From Tamlana sp038148895 (lineage in GTDB: Bacteria > Bacteroidota > Bacteroidia > Flavobacteriales > Flavobacteriaceae), in the NCBI GenBank assembly GCA_038148895.1, contig JBBVGQ010000004.1: DNA of 64,000 nt; one strand, 5' to 3'. Positions 26,959 through 36,546 of the stretch are shown one piece after another (the stretch's first letter is position 1; the number at the start of each line of letters is the position of its first letter). The notes under the pieces were generated by a model. The model made no database searches. It was not told the origin of the DNA and saw nothing but the letters and a program-made list of their open reading frames with translations. The translations under genes and the position numbers were made by a program.

Positions 26959-29900
26959 CTAAAGTTGTTTTAATAAAGTTTCAACCGCTGTTTTTAATTG
27001 GGTGTCTTCGCCATTGGCTTTGTCATCCGGGTTATTCTTGACCAAGATATCTGGCACGGCCGGCCCCAATTCCATATTGGATTCCGTCTCTTTTACATAC
27101 CATCCTCTAAAAGGCATTCTTATAGTGGAACCATCTATTAATTTAGTAGAACCCGTTGAAATTACAGCACCAAAAGTTGGTTCGCCAACCAAGGTTCCAA
27201 GACCCAGAGATTTATAGGCATGGGAAAATATTTCGGCATTTGAGTAACTACTGGAGTTGCACATGGAGATGGATGGTTTTGTCCAAGAAGCTAGTGGTAA
27301 ACGATCACTAGCGTAGTACTCCTTAAACTTGGGGTGCTCAGTCTCCAAATTTTTCGTAGCTCCCCGTGGCACCGTGTAAGCATGTTGTTTAACATTTAAA
27401 ACGGCCATTAAGTAATCCGTAGTCCAACCACCTCCATTGAACCTAACATCTATCACCAATCCGTCCTTGCCCAATCCTGCGGCTGTTAATTCACGTTCAA
27501 AATTTTCAAAACTTTGCCAATTCATGCCCTGAATATGTATGTAGCCCAGCCTTCCTTTTGAATATTTTTCGGTTAAACGCTTACGTTCTTTAACCCATGC
27601 ATTATAGTTTTCTAAACGGTTACTTAATTTTGGTCTGATAACAATTTCAATATCGTTATTACCTCGTTTTACCTCTAAATATATTTTTTCGTTTGATGTA
27701 CCTTCAAACAAGCTATAAAAATTGAGGCTTTCGGTCAATTTTGTCCCGTTTACATTTAAAATAACATCACCAACATTTATTTTGCTCACACTTTTATCTG
27801 CAGGCATATCATCAACTACTTTGGTAACTACAACAGTGCCATTATCATTTGGCTTTATCTCAACACCCAGTAAACCTGTTGACTCCTTCTGTAAATCTTC
27901 GCGGTAATCTCCCAACATTAGCCCCATATGGCTGGCATTAATTTGACCGAGCATCCAATTAAATATATTCTGAAAATCAGTTCTTGTAGAGGCTTTCATA
28001 GCCAAAGGCTTGTATTTTTTCTTTAAAGCTGTCCAATCTTGACCATGAAAATTGGGGTCGTAAAACCCATCATTTATAGCTTTCCATGCTTCCTCAAAAA
28101 TTTGGTTTAATTCCTCAATATAATCCACATCCATTTTTGCACTAATTGGTAACGCTTCATTCTTCTCATTTGAAATGGAAACACTTGATAAATTTCCTGA
28201 GCCAGAATTCATGATGAAAATGGTCTCCTTTTTATCTGCTACAATATTTGATGGTTTTGTATTACCAGTAGTTATGGCCTTTTTATCTTTTCCGTCCCAA
28301 GAAATCTTAAACAAATCAGCTTCTGTTGTAGCATCTCCTCTAGTTCCATCGCCAGTTATATAGTAAATGGTTTTACCGTCTTTGGAAATATACTGACCGA
28401 ACTCGCCACCAACAAAGGAAGTTACCTGAACTTGTCTTTCGTAAATGTTGTTAAAATCAATTACAATGTCTTTTACAACGCTTTCCTTTTTTTCATCCTC
28501 CTTTTTCTCTTTTTCGGGTTTATCAGCATTTTTTTCCTCTTCCCAATCCTGAGCTGTTTTTTCCCAATCGGCCTTGTTTAACCATGTAAACCAAACATCA
28601 TAGTCGTTATTGTTTCTGTTTGACGAAAACATTAGTTTCTTTCCATCGGCACTCCACAAAGGGTACACATCTTGTTTGGGGTGCATGGAAATGTTAACCG
28701 GTTTTTTGGAATTATCAGCCTTGTGTATATAAATTTCACGATTGAAATTTAAGTCGTTTAAACTATAGGCCAACCATTTGGAATCTGGAGACCACGAAAC
28801 ACCTGATGGCGTATCCCAACCATCTAACAAGGTTTTTTCATCGGACATTTTACCATTGGAATCAATTTTTGAAACAATTAACATTCCTCGTCCCTTTTTG
28901 TATGCTATCGATTTTCCATCTGGTGAAATTACGGGGTCATGTTCACTTTCTTTGGTATTGGTCAACCTGATTATTTTACGTTTCAGTGTTTTAAATAAGT
29001 TTGACTCTTTATTGTCATCAGACTTTAAAAGATACAGATCGTTTTGTCCTTCTTTATCCGAAACAAAAACCAGAGTACTATCATTCAACCAAACAGGCAT
29101 TCTATCCCTGTATGGTGAGTTGGAAAGGTTTACCGTTTTTTTATTATCCTTATCTGTAGCCCTTAAAAACAATTCCCCCCTAATGACAAAAGCCGTATAT
29201 TTTCCGTTCGGCGACAAGGCGATTTCTTCAACTTGATTGGAATAGGTTTTATGCTCTATGGGATCGAACCTATAATCTGAACCAATGTTTAGTTTTACCT
29301 CTTTAAGTGAATTTATAACGGTGTTCAACACAAATAATTTATCCCCTTGAACCATGGCCAAGTCTTTACCATTTGCACTCACATTAAAAGAAAAAACACC
29401 CATATCTTTAAATGAAGTAACTGGAGAAATGTTACCTGTTTTTTGTCCGTTGGCATCGATGTTCAACTTATAAATGTTGTATATACCATCTCTTGATGAC
29501 TGAAAATAAACGGTAGCATCATCGCCCCATTGTGGATAAAAATCATTGCCTTCAAAAGTTGTAAGTTGGGTATAACTTGCATTCTCGATATCATACAACC
29601 AAACATCTCTATTAGCAGGCCCAATATACGCTTCTCGAGAAATTCTACATTCTCCTTTTACAAATGCAATAAATTTACCATTGGGCGATAGTTTTGCATC
29701 AAAACCTACAGTGTTCATAAGTCTAAATGGAGTTCCCCCGACCTCGCTAATACTATGGGTTTCCATCTCTCGTTCCACCTGCACAAAATTTCTTCTGGTT
29801 GAAAAAATAATCGTTCCATCTTTGGTATAGTCTGTTAGATAATCTGATGCCGAATGAAAGGTGATGCGCTTTGGCATACCTCCATTTTTTGAAATCACAT

Positions 29901-30171
29901 AAATATCTTTGTTGCCATACCTATTGCTTTCAAAGGCAATGGAGTTGCCATCATGGCTCCAAATGGGGTGGGTATCATAACCTTCGTGGATGGTTATTCG
30001 TTTTGCATTTGAACCATCAATATTTGCCGTCCAAATATCACCTTGAAAATTAAAGGCTACAAGTTGCCCATCAGAACTTATTGAAGGGTAATTTATCAAA
30101 GGTGATTGGGCAAAGCTGAAACATGTTGTAGATAAACTTAAGAATACAAGAAATTTAGATAATACGTTCAT
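26959..30171 (-). CDS. Tricorn-like S41 family peptidase
   Basis: 1070 residues with a signal peptide (hydrophobic stretch ending CFSFAQ). Residues ~25-560 form WD40/PD40-type beta-propellers (repeats such as PIWSHDGNSIAFESNRYGNK). A Lys/Glu-rich insert lies near 540-570. Then come a tricorn C1-like segment, a PDZ domain (~755-840, LLGVEIKPNDNGT) and the S41 core with the catalytic serine in SSYSNAEIF near residue 977 and GTLVGEPTFGAV. It degrades peptides in the periplasm. It is the first gene of a five-gene operon, six bases ahead of the Nramp-like gene. Peptide breakdown products could feed 5-oxoproline recovery. Confidence 0.9.
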   Translation of the reverse strand: MNVLSKFLVFLSLSTTCFSFAQSPLINYPSISSDGQLVAFNFQGDIWTANIDGSNAKRITIHEGYDTHPIWSHDGNSIAFESNRYGNKDIYVISKNGGMPKRITFHSASDYLTDYTKDGTIIFSTRRNFVQVEREMETHSISEVGGTPFRLMNTVGFDAKLSPNGKFIAFVKGECRISREAYIGPANRDVWLYDIENASYTQLTTFEGNDFYPQWGDDATVYFQSSRDGIYNIYKLNIDANGQKTGNISPVTSFKDMGVFSFNVSANGKDLAMVQGDKLFVLNTVINSLKEVKLNIGSDYRFDPIEHKTYSNQVEEIALSPNGKYTAFVIRGELFLRATDKDNKKTVNLSNSPYRDRMPVWLNDSTLVFVSDKEGQNDLYLLKSDDNKESNLFKTLKRKIIRLTNTKESEHDPVISPDGKSIAYKKGRGMLIVSKIDSNGKMSDEKTLLDGWDTPSGVSWSPDSKWLAYSLNDLNFNREIYIHKADNSKKPVNISMHPKQDVYPLWSADGKKLMFSSNRNNNDYDVWFTWLNKADWEKTAQDWEEEKNADKPEKEKKEDEKKESVVKDIVIDFNNIYERQVQVTSFVGGEFGQYISKDGKTIYYITGDGTRGDATTEADLFKISWDGKDKKAITTGNTKPSNIVADKKETIFIMNSGSGNLSSVSISNEKNEALPISAKMDVDYIEELNQIFEEAWKAINDGFYDPNFHGQDWTALKKKYKPLAMKASTRTDFQNIFNWMLGQINASHMGLMLGDYREDLQKESTGLLGVEIKPNDNGTVVVTKVVDDMPADKSVSKINVGDVILNVNGTKLTESLNFYSLFEGTSNEKIYLEVKRGNNDIEIVIRPKLSNRLENYNAWVKERKRLTEKYSKGRLGYIHIQGMNWQSFENFERELTAAGLGKDGLVIDVRFNGGGWTTDYLMAVLNVKQHAYTVPRGATKNLETEHPKFKEYYASDRLPLASWTKPSISMCNSSSYSNAEIFSHAYKSLGLGTLVGEPTFGAVISTGSTKLIDGSTIRMPFRGWYVKETESNMELGPAVPDILVKNNPDDKANGEDTQLKTAVETLLKQL

Positions 30172-30487
30172 GCTAAGTGCAATTTTCTTTTTTAAAAATC
30201 TAAAATATACCTTAAAACGACTCTAATTAAATAATTAAGATTTTTTAACACTATCTAATTATGAAATAAAAGGCATTTCATTATAAGTAGCATAAAAAGC
30301 ATTATACCCCTAATTAATTATTCTATTTTATTATTTGAAACCTTTAATTTTTGAAATTACAACTTGGTTAAAATTTATGCATTGTTTTTTAATTTATTAT
30401 ACTGCATGGCAGATTTTAGACCCGTATTTTTTAAGTCAATCAATCATAAATATTAAAAAATGTCTCTGTGTTAACAGATATGACAAT
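30172..30487. other. Intergenic region, nothing identified
   Basis: AT-rich DNA between the start of the protease operon and the end of the yifB/comM gene. No gene, terminator or clear promoter motif was seen. Confidence 0.5.
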
Positions 30488-32023
30488 TTATCCCAACCAA
30501 CCTTCTCTATCCAAACTTCTATATTGAATGGCCTCACTAATATGCGAGCCGTTTACAGCCTCAACTCCTTCCAAATCAGCAATGGTGCGAGCTACTTTTA
30601 AAATGCGGTCGTATGCCCGTGCCGATAAATTCAATCGCTCCATGGCTGTTTTTAAAAGTTCTTTTGAGGTGTCGTCCAACTCGCAATGTTTTCTAATTTG
30701 TTTGGTATTCATTTGGGCATTGTAATGCACTTTCTCGGAATCTTCAAATCGCTGGGTTTGTATTTCCCGAGCCGCGGTAACACGCTTTCTTATCTCAATG
30801 GAAGACTCGCTTTTTCGGTCTTCTGATAGTTTTTCAAAAGGCACAGGGGTGACTTCAATATGAATATCAATTCTGTCCAAAAGAGGCCCCGAAATTTTAC
30901 TCAAATAGCGCTGCATTTCGGCAGGACTGGACGTAACTGGCGCATTAGGATCGTTAAAATAACCGCCGGGACTCGGGTTCATGCTCGCCACCAACATAAA
31001 CGACGACGGATAAGTTACTGTGAATTTCGCCCTTGAAATGGTCACTTCGCGGTCTTCCAAAGGTTGTCGTAATACTTCCAAAACATCGCGCTTAAATTCG
31101 GGCAATTCATCCAAAAACAAGACACCATTGTGCGATAGAGATATTTCTCCTGGTTGTGGAAAACTGCCGCCTCCAACAAGTGCCACGTTACTAATGGTAT
31201 GGTGCGGACTTCTAAATGGCCGTTGTGCCATCAAACCTGTATCTTTTACACGACCAACCACCGAATGAATTTTTGTGGTTTCTAAAGCTTCGTGAAGGGT
31301 CATGGGCGGTAAAATACTAGGTAAGCGTTTAGCCAACATGGTTTTACCTGCTCCGGGAGGACCAATCAAAATAATGTTATGCCCGCCAGCAGCAGCAATT
31401 TCCATACAGCGTTTAATACCTTCCTGCCCTTTTACATCAGAAAAATCAAATTCGGGAAAATCAAGACTTTTGACAAATTCTTCACGTGTGTTGATGATGG
31501 TTTGCTCCAGTGGTTCTCCCTTATCAAAATAATTAATGACCTGTTTGATGTTATCTACTCCGTAAACTTCCAAATCGTTTACAATAGCCGCTTCTTTGGC
31601 GTTCATACTAGGCAGGATAAAGCCTTTAAAACCCTCCTGACGAGCCTTCACAGCGATGGGCAACGCCCCTTTTATAGGCTGTAAACTTCCATCTAGCGAA
31701 AGCTCACCCATGATTAAATATTTTTCTAAGTTTTCAGCTTGAATTTGCTTTGAAGCAGCTAAAATGCCAATGGCCAAGGTGAGGTCGTACGCACTTCCCT
31801 CTTTTCTTAAATCGGCAGGTGCCATATTGATTGTAATCTTTTTTCCAGGGATTTTATAACCGTTATTTTGAAGTGCCGCGGCAATACGATAGTTACTTTC
31901 CTTAATGGCATTATCTGGCAAACCCACCAAGTGATACCCAATACCTCCATCTACATTCACCTCAACGGTTATAGTCGTAGCTTCCACACCAAAAACGGCG
32001 CTTCCATAAACCTTTTTAAGCAT
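30488..32023 (-). CDS. comM: YifB/ComM family Mg-chelatase-like AAA+ ATPase
   Basis: 511 residues. The N-terminal Lon-protease-like fold (VNVDGGIGYHLVGLPDNAIKES pattern, GELSLDG) is followed by an Mg-chelatase AAA+ domain. This domain has Walker A GPPGAGKTMLAKR near 220, the PFRSPHHTIS block, Walker B GVLFLDELPEF and a C-terminal helical domain with RAYDRILKVARTIADLEG. ComM helicases promote branch migration during natural transformation. Flavobacterial copies are usually labelled YifB. Monocistronic. Confidence 0.92.
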   Translation of the reverse strand: MLKKVYGSAVFGVEATTITVEVNVDGGIGYHLVGLPDNAIKESNYRIAAALQNNGYKIPGKKITINMAPADLRKEGSAYDLTLAIGILAASKQIQAENLEKYLIMGELSLDGSLQPIKGALPIAVKARQEGFKGFILPSMNAKEAAIVNDLEVYGVDNIKQVINYFDKGEPLEQTIINTREEFVKSLDFPEFDFSDVKGQEGIKRCMEIAAAGGHNIILIGPPGAGKTMLAKRLPSILPPMTLHEALETTKIHSVVGRVKDTGLMAQRPFRSPHHTISNVALVGGGSFPQPGEISLSHNGVLFLDELPEFKRDVLEVLRQPLEDREVTISRAKFTVTYPSSFMLVASMNPSPGGYFNDPNAPVTSSPAEMQRYLSKISGPLLDRIDIHIEVTPVPFEKLSEDRKSESSIEIRKRVTAAREIQTQRFEDSEKVHYNAQMNTKQIRKHCELDDTSKELLKTAMERLNLSARAYDRILKVARTIADLEGVEAVNGSHISEAIQYRSLDREGWLG

Positions 32024-32123
32024 ATTTTTTCTTTACTGCTTAAATGTAAGAAATGTATTTGAAACGTTGCCAAATTAAACCAAAGAGATTCCAATATCAT
32101 CCCCCATATGAATCTATAAAAAA

Positions 32124-32150
32124 AGAGTCCCGCCAAAGGTGGGACTCCGT
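32124..32150 (-). terminator. Terminator of the porin gene
   Basis: GAGTCCCGCC-AAA-GGTGGGACTC stem, followed on the minus strand by a T run. It lies 80 bp behind the end of the porin gene. Confidence 0.8.
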
Positions 32151-32227
32151 TTAAATTGGAAAAAAGAACTAATTAACACTAAAATGAAAATACTATTTCC
32201 AATTATACATTAATTGATGATCTTCTT

Positions 32228-33481
32228 TTAGTTGGCAGTGTTTAAAAATTTTGGTTTGATCACTAGCATGGCCCAACCCCAGTTTTGGATATCTGCAGCT
32301 GCGGCTTCTGTAACACCTTTAAGTTCGTACATGCCATCGCTAGCAAACATTTGGGAATATCCGAGCACCAAAGTATAGCCTCCGTTGAACGTCTTTTTGA
32401 AAACCAAATCTACTTCGGTACCCAAAGATTTTTCCCCACTTGGTAATTCCTGTTCGCCTCTAAAGTTTAATGCCTGAACCATAAGGCTTGATTTTTCTCC
32501 CAATTTGAAATTGGCACTTGCATGTATGTCTACGAGTCCAACAGTGTTACCATGGTTACCCACATAGAAGTAATCCATGAAACCATTAAACTTGTGATTT
32601 GTTCCGTACAATGGGAAAAATGCACCTGTTTCACCTGCGCCTGCATCGTTTCCACTTAATACTTCAACACCAGCACCCAAACCAACTTTATCAGATGCTT
32701 TAAATGATAAATCTAAACTTACATCATAAGCGCCCTTTACCTCAACGCCACCTTGTCTTTCACCTGTTTGGATGAATGCATTTGCAGCCAGCCCGAATGA
32801 CCCTTTATTGTATTTTAAGTGTGTACCTATAGTCTGCAAATTTGAAACTCCAGGCGTTCCATTTTGGTACCCTGTGTTCATTGCTAATAAGCTACCGCTA
32901 AAGGACGTGCTGAACTTCTTGTTCAAGTGAAGCATTTGCATTGTTTTGTATGAAAAAAGAGGTGTTGTTGAATATAGATTTCCAGGCGCTCCAATATTAT
33001 CCTGGTTAAAAGCCAATGCAAAATCCAATGCAAAGCCATCTTTTGAATACTTGATCAATGCCGCATCATGATTACGCCCTTGTTGCGCCCAATCTAGGCC
33101 ACCCAATATCCTTTGATCATCGTACGACAATACTTGTCGACCTAATTTTGTTGACCAACCTCCTCCTAAAGAAAGTTCTGCCCAAGCTTGGAACAGGTCG
33201 AATCTATTATTTTGATCGGTGTGAATTATTTGAGGGTTTTCTCCCCAAAGTAGAATGTCCTGAACGCTAAGATAAACCTTATATGACTCCGTAGAATATC
33301 CTGCGTTTAACCTGGCTCTTGTTACTGTAAAGAAGTCAGGCTCAGCCGAATCAGGTATTAAAGTACCAAACCCATTAAGATATTCTGTTCGTGGTCTAAA
33401 TTCTCCGTCTAAAGTAAACTGTGCTTGTGCAAATTGTAAGCACCCCAGTAAAAATCCTAAAATCAAATATTGTTTTTTCAT
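32228..33481 (-). CDS. Outer-membrane porin of the alginate-export type, nitrate-locus associated
   Basis: 417 residues with a Sec signal ending FAQAQ. The whole mature part alternates beta strands and ends in a strand at ...WAMLVIKPKF. The opening FTLDGEFRPRTEYLNGFG and the SVQDILLWGE and GRQVLSYDDQRI segments resemble the alginate_exp barrel family. It lies just downstream of an NrtABCD-type operon on the same strand, separated by 226 bp. I infer a role in nitrate passage across the outer membrane. Specificity cannot be read from sequence. Confidence 0.7.
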   Translation of the reverse strand: MKKQYLILGFLLGCLQFAQAQFTLDGEFRPRTEYLNGFGTLIPDSAEPDFFTVTRARLNAGYSTESYKVYLSVQDILLWGENPQIIHTDQNNRFDLFQAWAELSLGGGWSTKLGRQVLSYDDQRILGGLDWAQQGRNHDAALIKYSKDGFALDFALAFNQDNIGAPGNLYSTTPLFSYKTMQMLHLNKKFSTSFSGSLLAMNTGYQNGTPGVSNLQTIGTHLKYNKGSFGLAANAFIQTGERQGGVEVKGAYDVSLDLSFKASDKVGLGAGVEVLSGNDAGAGETGAFFPLYGTNHKFNGFMDYFYVGNHGNTVGLVDIHASANFKLGEKSSLMVQALNFRGEQELPSGEKSLGTEVDLVFKKTFNGGYTLVLGYSQMFASDGMYELKGVTEAAAADIQNWGWAMLVIKPKFLNTAN

Positions 33482-33638
33482 GTTTTCCTTGTTTTTAAGT
33501 TGATTTGTTTTTGAGTTATTGTTTTAGTTATTAATTCTTCTTTTTGTGTTAAATAGGGTTGTAAATCTCCTGTAATTATGAAAATTCTATGGTTTCATAA
33601 TCGTTTTAAATATTATATTTTTCTTGATTTTATTTATG

Positions 33639-33697
33639 ATTCCCGTCTTCACGGGAATGACAATTCCATTTGTACCTCAAGGCATAACCTTGAGGGT
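33639..33697. repeat. Repeat hairpins between the nitrate ABC operon and the porin gene
   Basis: ATTCCCGT-CTTC-ACGGGAAT (33641-33660 region) is followed by TGACAA, which is the reverse of the TGTCATTCC family at 10719, 16071 and 18170. A second stem, CCTCAAGG-CATAA-CCTTGAGG at 33677-33697, follows the ABC gene end and may stop or slow transcription, although it lacks a T run. Confidence 0.5.
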
Positions 33698-33707
33698 TTC
33701 TTTTAAA

Positions 33708-34535
33708 TTAATGCTCTAAAAAGTCAATTAAATGTTTTCTGTATTTGTAGTAATCGTCATGTTCTAAAACGGCTTTTCTTGTTCTTGGCCTTTCAAAATC
33801 TATCTTTAGAACATCACCAATTTTTGCTTTTGGCCCACTGGTCATCATTACAACGCGGTCTGCCAAAAAGATGGCCTCATCTACATCATGTGTAATCATA
33901 ACAGCAGTGATTTTTTCTTTGTTCCATATTTCAATGAGAATATCTTGAAGTTCACCTCGGGTCAAAGAATCTAACATTCCAAATGGTTCGTCCAACAGAA
34001 GCACTTTGGGTTTTATGGCAAATGCCCTTGCGATACCAACCCGCTGTTGCATACCTTGTGACAATTCAGAAGCTCTTTTGTTGAAAGCATCCTCCAACCC
34101 TACTTTTTGAAGGTAGTATTTGGCAATATCATGTCGTTGTGTTTTGGTAGCATCAGGAAATACTTGATTTACACCTAGCAGAACATTTTGAAGTGAAGTC
34201 ATCCAAGGCATTAAACTCGGTGCCTGAAAAATGACCCCTCTATCTGGCCCTGGTCCTTTTATGTGTTTTCCCAAAACAGAAATGTTTCCTCCTGATATAG
34301 CGTTAAGTCCCGCAATCATTGAGAGCATAGTGGTTTTACCACAACCAGAATGACCAATAATGGTAACAAACTCCTCTTTCATTATTTGAAGATTCAAATC
34401 TTCCAATACTGTGTAATCCCCTTTGGGCGTTGGGTACACTTTCTTTAGGTTTTTCAAATCCAACATGACATTGGATTCTGGAAAAAGCCCATTGTCCGTT
34501 AATTTGACTGATTTATTTTTTGTTAAGATTTTCAT
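33708..34535 (-). CDS. Nitrate-type ABC transporter ATP-binding protein (second)
   Basis: 275 residues; an alternative start at MLDLKNLKKV (24 residues in) is possible. Walker A GHSGCGKTT, a Q-loop at GVIFQAPSL, signature LSQGMQQRVGIARA, Walker B VLLLDEPFGMLDS and switch histidine MITHDVDEA. Nitrate/sulfonate/taurine (NrtCD/SsuB) class. It ends 11 bases downstream of the companion ATPase and forms the last gene of the operon. The two ATPases probably form a heterodimer with the permease. Confidence 0.85.
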   Translation of the reverse strand: MKILTKNKSVKLTDNGLFPESNVMLDLKNLKKVYPTPKGDYTVLEDLNLQIMKEEFVTIIGHSGCGKTTMLSMIAGLNAISGGNISVLGKHIKGPGPDRGVIFQAPSLMPWMTSLQNVLLGVNQVFPDATKTQRHDIAKYYLQKVGLEDAFNKRASELSQGMQQRVGIARAFAIKPKVLLLDEPFGMLDSLTRGELQDILIEIWNKEKITAVMITHDVDEAIFLADRVVMMTSGPKAKIGDVLKIDFERPRTRKAVLEHDDYYKYRKHLIDFLEH

Positions 34536-34546
34536 CTGCAGTGTCT

Positions 34547-35392
34547 TTAAAATTGATTAACAAAATCCTTCGGACTCAAATCAGGGAGTTCATAAACAGC
34601 TTGTTCCGCAGATTTGCGTTCATTTCCTATGTCCATCAAGTATTCTATTATGGCATTTCTTGTCTTCTTGAAATTGGCGTTGTCATTTAATTCTGTCTTA
34701 TCTCGTGGACGCTCAATATCAATTTTGAACTCAGGTCCCAAAGTGGCTCTTGGCCCCGGGCGCAATGGAATGATTCTATCCGCCATATAAATGCCCTCAT
34801 CCACATCATTGGTAATCAACAGCGCTGTGCGTTTGTCTTTTCCCCAAATTCTTAAAATTTCATCTTGAAGATTTCCTCTAGTCAAAGCATCCAAAGCGCC
34901 TAAAGGCTCATCCATAATTATCATTTCAGGCTTCATCGCCAATGCCCTTGCAACGGCAACACGCTGGCGCATACCTCCGGAAAGTTCCTTGGGACGTTTA
35001 TTTATTGCCGGCGTTAAATTCACCATTTCCACGTACTCGGCAACCAGTTCATTCAATTCCTTTTTGTTTTTCTTCGGAAAGGCCTCCTTAACTGCCATGT
35101 AAACGTTTTGTCCTACTGTTAGCCATGGCAACAACGAGTAGTTTTGAAAAATTACGCCGCGCTCATGGCTAGTACCCAAAACCGGTTGGCCTTTAAACAA
35201 AACCTCTCCTTTTGTGGGTTGCAACAACCCGTTTATCAAGTTTACCAAAGTGGTTTTTCCACTACCTGTAAAACCTACTATGGCCACAAACTCACCTTCT
35301 TCAATCGACAAGTTAATGTTGGACAACACCTCGGTGGCATTATCATCCTTTCCGTAAGTTTTGCAAATATTTTTTAATTCTAAGTATGCCAT
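34547..35392 (-). CDS. Nitrate-type ABC transporter ATP-binding protein (first)
   Basis: 281 residues: Walker A GFTGSGKTT, Q-loop GVIFQNYSLLPW, signature LSGGMRQRVAVARA, Walker B MIIMDEPLGALDA. The switch histidine position reads LLITNDVDEGIY, with Asn where His is usual (compare MITHDVDEA in the partner). This ATPase may therefore be the weaker or non-hydrolysing half of an asymmetric pair. C-terminal ~50 residues are an extra helical tail. It lies between the permease gene and the second ATPase gene. Confidence 0.85.
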   Translation of the reverse strand: MAYLELKNICKTYGKDDNATEVLSNINLSIEEGEFVAIVGFTGSGKTTLVNLINGLLQPTKGEVLFKGQPVLGTSHERGVIFQNYSLLPWLTVGQNVYMAVKEAFPKKNKKELNELVAEYVEMVNLTPAINKRPKELSGGMRQRVAVARALAMKPEMIIMDEPLGALDALTRGNLQDEILRIWGKDKRTALLITNDVDEGIYMADRIIPLRPGPRATLGPEFKIDIERPRDKTELNDNANFKKTRNAIIEYLMDIGNERKSAEQAVYELPDLSPKDFVNQF

Positions 35393-35413
35393 TCTTCTGA
35401 GTTGATAGGTTAA

Positions 35414-36520
35414 TTATATCGCATCCGTTTTATCAAACGAAATGGCGTTTTGTATGGTTAACATCAATCGATCCAACAAGAACCCGATAATACCGATGAC
35501 GAACATAGCCACGATAATTTTCGCGTTGGAATCGTTCGCTCCATTTTGGAACTCTTCCCAAACAAATAACCCTAAACCTGGACTTTGTGCCAATAGTTCA
35601 ATGGCAATTAATACCATCCAAGCCACTGATAAAGTAATTTTCAATCCAGTAAATATCAACGGTAAAGATGATGGCAATACCACTTTGAATATTTTTTGGA
35701 ACGGCCCAAGCTTCAATACTTTTGCCACATTTATATAATCTTTATCTACGGAAGACACCCCCATAGCCGTATTTACTAGAGTAGCCCACATAGAACACAA
35801 GCCTACACTAATGAACGAAATAGTAAATGAGCTATCCTCGCTAGAATCGATGAGCAAAGTTTTTACAATCATAAAAACCAACAAGTACCAAACTACCGGC
35901 GATACTGGTTTGAAAATTTGAATAAACCAATTAAACGCACTCTTTAAAGTTGTACTCAACCCGATAAAAATACCTAGCGGAACGGCTATTATAAATGCCA
36001 ATAAAAATCCCGCAAATACCGTTTTTAAGCTTCTAAATATTTGATCAACAAATGAAGGCCTGCCTGTGTAAACTATCGGATCCTTACCTTCTGCTACCCT
36101 TTTTTCATTTAAAGAAGCTGTTTTTTCAATAAAGGCTTCTTTATCAGCCGCAATAATGCTGTGATCTCTTAATAAAGACTGAAAAGATTCCCAAACTTTA
36201 GCCGGAGATGGTAGTGTATTTGGTTGGCAACTTACGTCTCCCGATGCTATACATGCGCGCATAGCATCGGCAGCCGCTGGACCTTGGTCCGTAAGTGCTT
36301 TTTCAATTTTAAATCCTGCTTCTACATTGTACAAAGACCTTGCACCTAAGTGCCACAGACCTAAGAATAATAGCACGGAAGCAATTGGTACGACTACTTT
36401 TCGCAAGAAATTTTTAAAATCTTCCTTTTCCAGCTTCCCTGTAAACAGATCTTTTATGGAGGTTAAAAAACCTAACCCTATAAATTTGGTTACTTTTCCT
36501 AATGTTATACTTTGCTTCAT
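35414..36520 (-). CDS. nrtB: Nitrate-type ABC transporter permease
   Basis: 368 residues. Two N-terminal hydrophobic stretches flank a soluble insert (~80-150) containing two cysteines in CIASGDVSCQPN. The BPD-type permease core (~160-360) has the EAA-like loop with G at INVAKVLKLGPFQKIFKVVLPSSLP. NrtB-like permeases import nitrate or nitrite across the inner membrane. The position between binding-protein and ATPase genes of the same operon supports this role. Confidence 0.85.
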   Translation of the reverse strand: MKQSITLGKVTKFIGLGFLTSIKDLFTGKLEKEDFKNFLRKVVVPIASVLLFLGLWHLGARSLYNVEAGFKIEKALTDQGPAAADAMRACIASGDVSCQPNTLPSPAKVWESFQSLLRDHSIIAADKEAFIEKTASLNEKRVAEGKDPIVYTGRPSFVDQIFRSLKTVFAGFLLAFIIAVPLGIFIGLSTTLKSAFNWFIQIFKPVSPVVWYLLVFMIVKTLLIDSSEDSSFTISFISVGLCSMWATLVNTAMGVSSVDKDYINVAKVLKLGPFQKIFKVVLPSSLPLIFTGLKITLSVAWMVLIAIELLAQSPGLGLFVWEEFQNGANDSNAKIIVAMFVIGIIGFLLDRLMLTIQNAISFDKTDAI

Positions 36521-36546
36521 GACTTATTATTTATTCTCTTTAATAC

